Positions 57,784-64,000 of a stretch of DNA of 64,000 bases are shown piece by piece. Position numbers and translations under genes: made by a program. The notes under the pieces were generated by a model. It searched no databases. It saw nothing but the letters and a program-made list of their open reading frames with translations, and had not been told where the DNA came from. Within the stretch, counting starts at the first letter, position 1; every line of letters begins with the position of its first letter. The stretch comes from an uncultured Dorea sp. (GTDB lineage: Bacteria; Bacillota; Clostridia; Lachnospirales; Lachnospiraceae): positions 101,531 to 165,530 of the forward strand of contig CAJTYU010000002.1 in the NCBI GenBank assembly GCA_910584095.1, read 5' to 3'.

Positions 57784-59073
57784 ATGTCGGCTGCTGTTGT
57801 AATGTTTATGTTTTGTCTGTGCCTGCTGCTTGCCATACCGATTTCCATGTCCCTTGGGATTGCCTGCGTGCTTCCCAGCGCATTTGACGAGTCTTTTACG
57901 GCAAGCGCTACCTATATTGTCCGGGCAATGTTTAACGCCCTGAACAGCTTTCCGATGCTTGCGGTTCCGATGTTTATCCTGTCGGGAATCCTGATGGCGA
58001 AGGGAGGCATTTCCAAACGTTTATTTGATCTGTTTGCGTTCCTGATCGGCAAGAGGACGGCAGGACTTCCCTGCGCGGCGGTGGTTACCTGTTTGTTCTA
58101 CGGAGCGATTTCTGGTTCCGGTATTGCGACGGTTGCGGCGGTGGGAAGCATGACTCTCCCGATTCTGCTTGGGCTTGGATACGATAAGAAATTCTGTGTT
58201 TCTCTGATTGCGGTTGCGGGAAGTCTGGGAGTTATTATTCCGCCGAGTATTCCGTTTATCATGTACGGTCTGGCGTCCGGCGAATCGGTAAGCGATCTGT
58301 TTACGGCGGGTATCGTGCCGGGAGTTTTAGTCGCGCTTCTTCTGATGGTCTATGCAGTGTACTACTGCAAAGTGAACGGAGAGGATAAGGAGAAGATTGG
58401 GAAATTCATCGACGAGCTCCATGGCAAGGGGTTTGTATCGGTGTTTAAGGAGAGCTTTTTCGCCGTGCTGTCGCCGGTTATCATCCTTGGAAGCATTTAC
58501 AGCGGAATCGCTTCCCCTACGGAGGCGGCGGTAATTTCCGTATTTTATGCGCTGATTATCGGATTATTTGTTTACAAAGAAATTAAGATGAAGGATTGCC
58601 ATAAGTTCTTTATCGAGGCGGTGGGAAGTTATGCGCCGATCCTGTTTATCATGGCGGCGGCGATTGCATTTTCGCGGGTGCTGACGCTGATGCAGGTACC
58701 CCAGACAGTCAGCGGATGGATCTTAGATAACTTTACCAATAAGATTCTGGTACTGATCGTAATCAATATTTTCCTTCTGATCGTGGGAATGTTTATGGAT
58801 ACGACCCCGGCGATCCTGATTCTGACGCCGATCCTTCTGCCGATCGTAAAGGGTTTTGGCATGACGGGAATCCACTTCGGCGTGATGATGGTAGTCAACC
58901 TTGCGATCGGATACGTGACGCCTCCGATTGGCGTGAATCTGTTTGCGGCAAGCTCGATGACTGGAATACCGGTAATGCAGATCGCGAAGAAGGCAATGCC
59001 TCTGATCGTGATGTTCTTAATTGCGTTGTTTTTGATCACATTTATCCCGGCAATCAGTCTGGTATTGATTTGA
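57784..59073 (+). CDS. TRAP transporter large membrane subunit (DctM)
   Basis: The 429-residue DctM subunit carrying the transport path, with about eleven to twelve helices. Family marks are FNALNSFPMLAVPMFILSGILMAKGGISKRLF, GAISGSGIATVAAVGSM, SLGVIIPPSIPFIMYG, PTEAAVISVFYALII and GMFMDTTPAILILTPILLPI with the C-terminal AIGYVTPPIGVNLFAAS. It starts 2 bases after dctQ with GGAAGGTGAG upstream. The substrate is decided by the binding protein that follows. Confidence 0.94.
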   Translation: MSAAVVMFMFCLCLLLAIPISMSLGIACVLPSAFDESFTASATYIVRAMFNALNSFPMLAVPMFILSGILMAKGGISKRLFDLFAFLIGKRTAGLPCAAVVTCLFYGAISGSGIATVAAVGSMTLPILLGLGYDKKFCVSLIAVAGSLGVIIPPSIPFIMYGLASGESVSDLFTAGIVPGVLVALLLMVYAVYYCKVNGEDKEKIGKFIDELHGKGFVSVFKESFFAVLSPVIILGSIYSGIASPTEAAVISVFYALIIGLFVYKEIKMKDCHKFFIEAVGSYAPILFIMAAAIAFSRVLTLMQVPQTVSGWILDNFTNKILVLIVINIFLLIVGMFMDTTPAILILTPILLPIVKGFGMTGIHFGVMMVVNLAIGYVTPPIGVNLFAASSMTGIPVMQIAKKAMPLIVMFLIALFLITFIPAISLVLI

Positions 59074-59097
59074 TGATAGGATGGAGGGCTCGTGATA

Positions 59098-60111
59098 ATG
59101 AAAAAGAAAATGAGACAGATGGGCTTTATCGCCGCGCTGCTGTGTGCGTGTATATTCGGAACTGCCTGCAGCGGTAAAAATGGGGAACAGACTTATGCGT
59201 GGCCCCTTGCTACCTGCAGTTCCGGAGAAACGGTGACCAATACCTTTGCCCAGAAATTTGCAGATTATGTATACGAAATGAGCGACGGCGAGATGCGGAT
59301 TCAAGTTTATACCGACAGCACGCTGGGAACCGATACAGAGCTGATGGAGACCTGTAAGGACGGCGATATTCCTTTCGTAGTGCAGTCTCCGTCGCCTCAG
59401 GTAAGTTATATGCCAGAGCTGTGCGTATTTGATACCCCTTGCTGCTATACGGACATTGAGACAGTCCGGGAAAATCTGAGCGATGAGGAATTGATGCAGG
59501 ATTTTCGCGATATCTATCTGGAGGCGGGATACCAGCTTCTGGGGATTACGGATCAGGGCTTCCGGGTTATGACGATGAACGGTAATTATTCCGGCATTGA
59601 TTCCATCAAGGGGCAGAAAATCCGTGTTATGGAAAATAAGTATCATATCCAGTATTGGAAAGGCATTGGCGCGAATCCTACGCCTATGACTTTTTCCGAG
59701 GTGTACATAGGGCTCCAGCAGGGAACCATTGACGCGCAGGAAAACGCCTATACGCTGATCGTTACAGCGAAGCTGTACGAGCAGCAGAAGAACCTGATCG
59801 AGACCAATGCGGTGCCGGATTTGGTTACCCTGATCGTGAGCGATGTGTTTATGGATAAACTTTCCGAGAAACAGCAGGAGATCATCCGGGAGGCGGCGGC
59901 TAAGGCCCAGCAGGATTCCTATGAGATCTCCGATCAGAAGAAGGAAGAGGCGAGAGTATTCTTAGAGGGCGAGGGAATGAAGATCGTGACGCCTTCCGAG
60001 AAAGAATTTGAAAAGCTGAAAGAGCTTTCCCAGCCGGTGTGGGACAGCGTGAAGGAGCAGTGCGGAGACGAGCTGTTTGACGCTTATACGAAGATTGCAG
60101 AGGAAAAATAA
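59098..60111 (+). CDS. TRAP transporter solute-binding lipoprotein (DctP)
   Basis: A 337-residue extracytoplasmic binding protein. The signal peptide ends in a lipobox (GTAC at about residues 22-25), so it is membrane-tethered as is usual in Gram-positives. DctP marks: LGTDTELMETCKDGDIPFVVQSP, DQGFRVMTMNG, IDSIKGQKIRVMENKYHIQYWKGIGANPTPMTFSEVYIGLQQGTIDAQENAY, including the substrate-carboxylate Arg in KIRVM. The ATG at 59098 follows GGAGG by about 10 bases; a GTG 6 bases earlier is less likely. Gene order Q-M-P is one of the common ones; ligand unknown. Confidence 0.93.
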   Translation: MKKKMRQMGFIAALLCACIFGTACSGKNGEQTYAWPLATCSSGETVTNTFAQKFADYVYEMSDGEMRIQVYTDSTLGTDTELMETCKDGDIPFVVQSPSPQVSYMPELCVFDTPCCYTDIETVRENLSDEELMQDFRDIYLEAGYQLLGITDQGFRVMTMNGNYSGIDSIKGQKIRVMENKYHIQYWKGIGANPTPMTFSEVYIGLQQGTIDAQENAYTLIVTAKLYEQQKNLIETNAVPDLVTLIVSDVFMDKLSEKQQEIIREAAAKAQQDSYEISDQKKEEARVFLEGEGMKIVTPSEKEFEKLKELSQPVWDSVKEQCGDELFDAYTKIAEEK

Positions 60112-60275
60112 AGAATGGGTTATAATTCACAAACTTTTTCTATGTGGAAACGCCGGCTTCGGTAAAATGTGCAATGCGATGACAATATGAATCAATTATA
60201 TTGATATCAAATATGTTTTTTGCAGGAAATGAAATTATTTATTGCAGAAAAATTAAAAAACAACAAAAATAGCAC

Positions 60276-60304
60276 TTGTTTTTTGATGGTTTTTACTATA
60301 ATAT
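60276..60304 (+). promoter_or_regulatory. Probable gdhA promoter
   Basis: TTGTTT (60276-60281) with TAATAT (60299-60304) at 17 bases, overlapping an alternative TATAAT (60297-60302) at 15. The start should fall about 75 bases before gdhA, upstream of a terminator-like hairpin. Confidence 0.5.
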
Positions 60305-60329
60305 GATATAGGAAAAAGACGTCAGACAG

Positions 60330-60355
60330 GGCAGGCGTGTTTTCGCCTGCCTTTC
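60330..60355 (+). terminator. Terminator-like hairpin in the gdhA leader
   Basis: GGCAGGCG (60330-60337) and CGCCTGCC (60344-60351), perfect 8 bp with a 6-base loop and T-rich TTTCT after it. It may end the TRAP operon, but because a promoter lies just upstream it may instead attenuate gdhA. Confidence 0.6.
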
Positions 60356-60386
60356 TAATTTATTTATGATTTAGGAGGATAAGAGC

Positions 60387-61721
60387 ATGTCATATGTTGA
60401 TGAGGTAATTGCAAAGGTTGTTGAGAAAAATCCGGCGCAGCCGGAATTTCATCAGGCGGTTAAGGAAGTATTGGAGTCTTTGAAGCCGATCGTGGACGCA
60501 AACGAGGAGAAGTATCGCAAAGAAGCGCTTCTTGAGCGGATTGTCGAGCCTGAGAGACAGATCCTGTTCCGGGTGCCATGGGTAGACGATCAGGGGCAGG
60601 TTCAGGTAAATAAAGGCTTCCGCGTACAGTTTAACAGCGCCATCGGACCATACAAGGGAGGCATCCGCCTTCATCCGTCCGTAAATATTGGAATCATTAA
60701 GTTCCTTGGCTTTGAGCAGATTTTCAAGAATTCTCTTACCGGGCTTCCTATCGGAGGCGGCAAGGGCGGTTCTGACTTTGACCCGAAGGGCAAATCAGAC
60801 AGAGAGATTATGGCGTTCTGCCAGAGTTTTATGACAGAGCTCTGCAAGCACATCGGCGCAGATACAGACGTTCCGGCGGGCGATATCGGAACCGGCGCAA
60901 GAGAGATCGGCTATATGTTCGGGCAGTATAAGAAGATCCGCAACGTATACGAGGGCGTGCTGACAGGAAAGGGATTAACATACGGCGGTTCCCTTGCAAG
61001 GACAGAGGCCACCGGCTACGGCCTTCTGTATCTGACAAAAGAGCTGCTTAAGATCAACGGACAGGATATCGCGGGCAAGACCGTCGCTGTATCCGGCGCG
61101 GGAAATGTGGCAATCTATGCGATCGAGAAGGCGATTCAGCTTGGCGCTAAGCCGGTTACCTGCAGCGATTCCACCGGCTGGGTGTACGATCCGGAAGGAA
61201 TTGACGTTGCAGCCTTAAAGGAGATCAAGGAAGTAAAACGTGCAAGGCTGACCGAATATAAGAACTACCGTCCGAATGCAGAGTACCACGAGGGCCGCGG
61301 CGTATGGTCTGTGAAATGCGACCTTGCTCTGCCATGCGCAACGCAGAATGAGCTTCAGCTTGAGGACGCAAAGCAGCTTGCGGCAAATGGATGCATCTTA
61401 GTTGCAGAGGGCGCGAATATGCCGACCACCATGGAGGCTACCGAGTACCTGCAGGCAAACGGCGTGCTGTTCGCTCCCGGCAAGGCGGCAAACGCGGGCG
61501 GCGTTGCTACATCTGCTCTTGAGATGTCCCAGAACAGCGAGAGGCTGAGCTGGACTTTTGAGGAAGTAGATGCGAAGCTCCAGAATATCATGGTAAATAT
61601 ATGCCATAATATGGCTGACGCGGCTGAGAAGTACGGACATAAGGGCAACTACGTGGTAGGCGCGAATATCGCCGGATTTGAGAAAGTGGCAGAAGCGATG
61701 CTGGCGCAGGGAGTTGTGTAG
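60387..61721 (+). CDS. gdhA: NADP-type glutamate dehydrogenase
   Basis: Interconverts glutamate with 2-oxoglutarate and ammonia, the main ammonia-assimilating or glutamate-fermenting reaction in gut Clostridia. The 444-residue hexameric type has PYKGGIRLHPSVN, the catalytic lysine in LPIGGGKGGSDFDPKGKSD, GTGAREIGYMFGQYK, and Rossmann VSGAGNVAIYAIEKAI. The size and the S/D pattern after the second strand fit small NADP-dependent GDH; cofactor is inferred. AGGAGGATAAGAGC precedes the ATG. It has its own promoter and ends at a hairpin. Confidence 0.96.
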   Translation: MSYVDEVIAKVVEKNPAQPEFHQAVKEVLESLKPIVDANEEKYRKEALLERIVEPERQILFRVPWVDDQGQVQVNKGFRVQFNSAIGPYKGGIRLHPSVNIGIIKFLGFEQIFKNSLTGLPIGGGKGGSDFDPKGKSDREIMAFCQSFMTELCKHIGADTDVPAGDIGTGAREIGYMFGQYKKIRNVYEGVLTGKGLTYGGSLARTEATGYGLLYLTKELLKINGQDIAGKTVAVSGAGNVAIYAIEKAIQLGAKPVTCSDSTGWVYDPEGIDVAALKEIKEVKRARLTEYKNYRPNAEYHEGRGVWSVKCDLALPCATQNELQLEDAKQLAANGCILVAEGANMPTTMEATEYLQANGVLFAPGKAANAGGVATSALEMSQNSERLSWTFEEVDAKLQNIMVNICHNMADAAEKYGHKGNYVVGANIAGFEKVAEAMLAQGVV

Positions 61722-61812
61722 GGGCTGCGGGAGCATGAAATGCGGAGCAAGCCTTGGTATGATAAGGGTCAAAATACCTTTTGACACCAACATTCTATAA
61801 TAAATATAAGGG

Positions 61813-61865
61813 AAGCTGTTGGAAAATGGTATCGTATAGTCCGTTTTCCGGCAGCTTTTTGGTTT
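61813..61865 (+). terminator. Terminator after gdhA
   Basis: AAGCTG-TT-GGAAAA pairs with TTTTCC-GG-CAGCTT and ends in a T run (TTTTTGGTTTTT). It lies about 90 bases after the gdhA stop. No other element is seen in the remaining 120 bases before the next gene. Confidence 0.75.
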
Positions 61866-61988
61866 TTATCCAATACAGGCGCTTACAAAGAAAAACAGTA
61901 TGCGGATTATGTTTCATATGCTATATTATACTTAACAGACTGCTAACGTCCGTTATGATATCGATAGAAGAAAACGCAGGAGGATTTT

Positions 61989-63170
61989 ATGAAGGTATTA
62001 GTATGTAATGCAGGAAGTACATCTTTAAAGTTTAAATTATTTGATATGCCAGGGGAGCGGGTGCTTGCTGCCGGCAAAATTGAGCGGGTAGGGAGCGAGG
62101 ACAACGCGATTTTCCATTATGAATCCATGGACGGGTACAGGGTGGAATTGGAGAAGCAGTGTATTCCTACCTATACGATTGGGATCAGGAAGTTCTTGGA
62201 CTGTCTGCTGGACGCAGAACACAAAGTCCTTGACTCGCTGGAAGAGCTGGAACGCGTGGGCTTTAAGACCGTTTTGTCTAAGGATCATTACGGCGTGCAT
62301 GAGCTGACGCCGGAGGTGCTTCAGGGCATGGAGGACTATATGGTGATTGCGCCTGCCCATAACGCTCCGTATCTCAGCGCAATCCGCCAGTTTCAGGAAC
62401 TTGTCCCGGAGGCAAAATTGGTTGGGGCTTTTGAGACGGCATTTCATCGGACGGTTCCGCGCGAGAGGGTCATTTACGGGATTCCCTATGAATGGTATGA
62501 GACTTATGGCATCCGCCGGATGGGATACCACGGAGCGTCCCATGAGTATGTGTCCGACACGGTTGCGGCAAAATACGGTTCTACAGGAAAGACCATATCC
62601 TGCCATTTGGGCGGAAGCTGTTCTCTTTGCGCCATCGACGAGGGGAAGAGTGTGGATACCAGCTTTGGCATTTCGCTTCAGGTGGGAATCAATAATTCCA
62701 ACCGCTGCGGCGATATTGACCCATTTATCATTCCATTCCTCCAGAAACAAGGAATGGAGCTTGACGAGGTGCTTGAAGGATTGACGAGGAAGGGCGGACT
62801 TTTAGGAATTTCCGGGGTCAGCAACGACCTGAGGCTGGTGGAAGAAGCGGCGGAGAAGGGAAATGAGAGGGCAAAGCTTGCCATTGATATTTTCTGCAAT
62901 GATATTATCCGGTATATCGGGGCGTATTATGCGGAGCTTGGCGGATTGGATCATCTGGTATTTACGGCGGGGATCGGTGAGCATGACGCATTCATCAGAG
63001 GAAAGATCTGCGGCAGCCTTAAGCACATGGGAATCTTGTTGGATGAAGCGAAAAATATAGCGGTGGGAAATGAGGCCGCCTGCATATCCAGAGAGGATTC
63101 GCCGGTAACGATAGAGGTGATTCCGGCAAATGAAGAGCTGGGCGTTGCCAGAAAGACGTATTCGCTGTAA
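61989..63170 (+). CDS. Divergent acetate-kinase-family kinase
   Basis: A 393-residue member of the acetokinase family (ASKHA fold), expected to transfer phosphate between an acyl phosphate or carboxylate and ADP/ATP. Conserved are N7 (NAGSTSLKF), H124 (APAHNAP), H181 (RMGYHGASH), R239 (NRCGDIDP), the GLLGISGVSNDLR loop, the FTAGIGEH nucleotide motif, and the final Glu in NEELGVARKT. However, the GHRVVHGG loop with the catalytic Arg is replaced by GFKTVLSKDHYGV, and the catalytic Asp in FDTAFH is Glu (FETAFH). The gene has no pta partner. A plain acetate kinase role is therefore doubtful. Confidence 0.85.
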   Translation: MKVLVCNAGSTSLKFKLFDMPGERVLAAGKIERVGSEDNAIFHYESMDGYRVELEKQCIPTYTIGIRKFLDCLLDAEHKVLDSLEELERVGFKTVLSKDHYGVHELTPEVLQGMEDYMVIAPAHNAPYLSAIRQFQELVPEAKLVGAFETAFHRTVPRERVIYGIPYEWYETYGIRRMGYHGASHEYVSDTVAAKYGSTGKTISCHLGGSCSLCAIDEGKSVDTSFGISLQVGINNSNRCGDIDPFIIPFLQKQGMELDEVLEGLTRKGGLLGISGVSNDLRLVEEAAEKGNERAKLAIDIFCNDIIRYIGAYYAELGGLDHLVFTAGIGEHDAFIRGKICGSLKHMGILLDEAKNIAVGNEAACISREDSPVTIEVIPANEELGVARKTYSL

Positions 63171-63222
63171 TCTGGCTGGGAGTTATAATTCACAGAGAGC
63201 CGGCGGCTTGGAGGGCGCTAGA

Positions 63223-63834
63223 ATGGATATGGTAATGATGATAGAAATATTTGGTTATATTGGTTCCGCATTGGTCGTGGTGTCCATGCTGATGTCATCC
63301 ATTGTGAAGCTGCGGGTTATCAATACAATCGGCAGTGTGATTTCAGGGATTTATGCGGTAATCTGCGGAGCCATTCCGCTGGCGCTTATGAATACCTGTC
63401 TGATTATGATTAACGTCTATAATTTAATAAAACTGCTAAAGACGGAGCAGGACTATGATCTGGTTGAAGGCGGCGGAGAGGATCCGCTGGTCAGATTCGT
63501 TCTGGAGCATTATGAAAAGGATATTCGGTTGTATTTCCCGGGGTTTGAAACGAAAGATGCAGGCGAAAAGCAGACATATATTGTGTGCTGCGGCGCAAAT
63601 CCGGCTGGAATGATAGTAGGAGAGGTAAAGGACGGTAATTTGGATATTATGATCGATTATTCCGTACCGGCATACCGTGACTGCTCTGTTGGAGCCTATC
63701 TGTATTCAAAGCTTGCCGAGGGCGAAGTTCATACGCTGCGTTATAGGGGGAGCCTGTCTGACGCGCATGTATCCTATATGAAAAAGATGGGCTTTGTAGA
63801 GGAACAAGGCGCGTATGTGAAAAGGTTAAAGTAA
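63223..63834 (+). CDS. YgjV-like membrane domain fused to a GNAT-like domain
   Basis: A 203-residue protein. The first ~75 residues are a three-helix YgjV-like membrane domain (EIFGYIGSALVVVSMLMSSIVKLRVINTIGSVISGIYAVICGAIPLALMN). The rest looks like an N-acetyltransferase fold: beta strand YIVCCGANPAGMIVGEV, VPAYRDCSVGAYLYSKL in the place of the acetyl-CoA loop, and SDAHVSYMKKMGFVEE as the usual C-terminal helix and strand. The loop lacks the classic Q/RxxGxG/A, so acetyl-CoA binding is not certain. The ATG at 63223 follows GGAGGG by 7 bases. Unknown role; 52 bases after the kinase gene. Confidence 0.75.
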   Translation: MDMVMMIEIFGYIGSALVVVSMLMSSIVKLRVINTIGSVISGIYAVICGAIPLALMNTCLIMINVYNLIKLLKTEQDYDLVEGGGEDPLVRFVLEHYEKDIRLYFPGFETKDAGEKQTYIVCCGANPAGMIVGEVKDGNLDIMIDYSVPAYRDCSVGAYLYSKLAEGEVHTLRYRGSLSDAHVSYMKKMGFVEEQGAYVKRLK

Positions 63835-63882
63835 CCGCAGGATTTCCTGCAAGATTTTTGTTGAAAAATCTGAAAAAACCTA

Positions 63883-63912
63883 TTGACATTTCTATGAAAT
63901 CAATAGTATAAT
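63883..63912 (+). promoter_or_regulatory. Promoter of the tRNA-Val transcript
   Basis: Consensus TTGACA (63883-63888) and TATAAT (63907-63912), spacer 18, with transcription starting about 28 bases before the tRNA. Confidence 0.8.
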
Positions 63913-63946
63913 AACAAAGTGGGTTGCGAAAGCAGCCCGTGAATGT

Positions 63947-64000
63947 GGGATCTTAGCTCAGCTGGGAGAGCATCTGCCTTACAAGCAGAGGGTCACAGGT
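63947..64000 (+). tRNA. tRNA-Val (anticodon UAC), 3' end beyond the window
   Basis: Acceptor 5' strand GGGATCT, TA, D stem GCTC/GAGC with loop AGCTGGGA, anticodon stem TCTGC/GCAGA with loop CTTACAA (anticodon TAC), variable GGGTC and start of the T stem ACAGG. About 20 bases (T loop and acceptor 3' strand) are outside the window. It may be the first tRNA of a cluster. Confidence 0.93.

Noticed and set aside
61785..61806. Promoter TTGACA...TATAAT after gdhA
   Set aside because: The two hexamers are only about 9 bases apart, too close to work together, and a terminator follows.
1..64000. Insertion sequence, prophage or integrative element
   Set aside because: No transposase, integrase, phage structural or conjugation gene, and no attachment-like repeats flanking a tRNA; the only tRNA is cut by the window end.

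Overview
The window reads as chromosomal DNA of a Gram-positive anaerobe of the Lachnospiraceae (Clostridium cluster XIVa) type. Evidence: strong AGGAGG ribosome-binding sites, sigma-A type TTGACA/TATAAT promoters, a T-box leader, a CIRCE/HrcA heat-shock operon, a B. subtilis-type LexA box, a TIGR01857-type PurL and moderate GC. The genus cannot be fixed from the sequence. There is no insertion sequence, prophage, CRISPR array or rRNA; nearly everything looks like stable housekeeping and sensing chromosome.

Layout. 0-8 kb: 3' part of folA, a GT4 glycosyltransferase, then branched-chain amino-acid synthesis (T-box leader, ilvB, ilvN, and after an N-truncated AraC regulator and a MATE pump, ilvE). 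8-16 kb: a GntR-ABC exporter cassette with its own operator, and a TetR / MMPL transporter / secreted repeat-protein cassette with three copies of a 13-bp operator. 16-25 kb: methyltransferase, hslO, nadE, a Cys-rich C_GCAxxG_C_C protein, a 106-nt hairpin, pgi, an S1-domain protein, a CBS-type inorganic pyrophosphatase and a flavin-reductase-like protein. 25-34 kb: second MATE pump, polysaccharide deacetylase, rarA, and the CIRCE-controlled hrcA-grpE-dnaK-dnaJ operon. 34-46 kb: a NarL/DesR-type two-component system beside a three-gene ABC-2 transporter; an ornithine-cyclodeaminase-like gene with ridA and an Mrp/NBP35 ATPase; a LanFEG-like ABC operon divergent from an OmpR-type two-component system. 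46-51 kb: a DNA-repair block. 51-64 kb: LysR regulator, TIGR01906 membrane protein, purL, a TRAP transporter, gdhA, a divergent acetate-kinase-family enzyme, a YgjV/GNAT fusion and the start of a tRNA-Val gene.

Most striking part. Two LexA-like boxes sit in and just after the promoter of a radical-SAM gene (TIGR03916-like, with a C-terminal HhH motif) that overlaps a TIGR03915-like partner gene. A PD-(D/E)XK nuclease fused to an XPD/DinG-type Fe-S helicase follows from its own promoter. The protein families were known as a repair-associated pair, but their chemistry is not established; the sequence indicates direct SOS control here. Other notable signals are four direct repeats at exactly 11-bp spacing in the LanFEG-like promoter, a 32-bp tandem duplication with internal dyads, and an acetate-kinase homologue with conservative changes at two catalytic positions.
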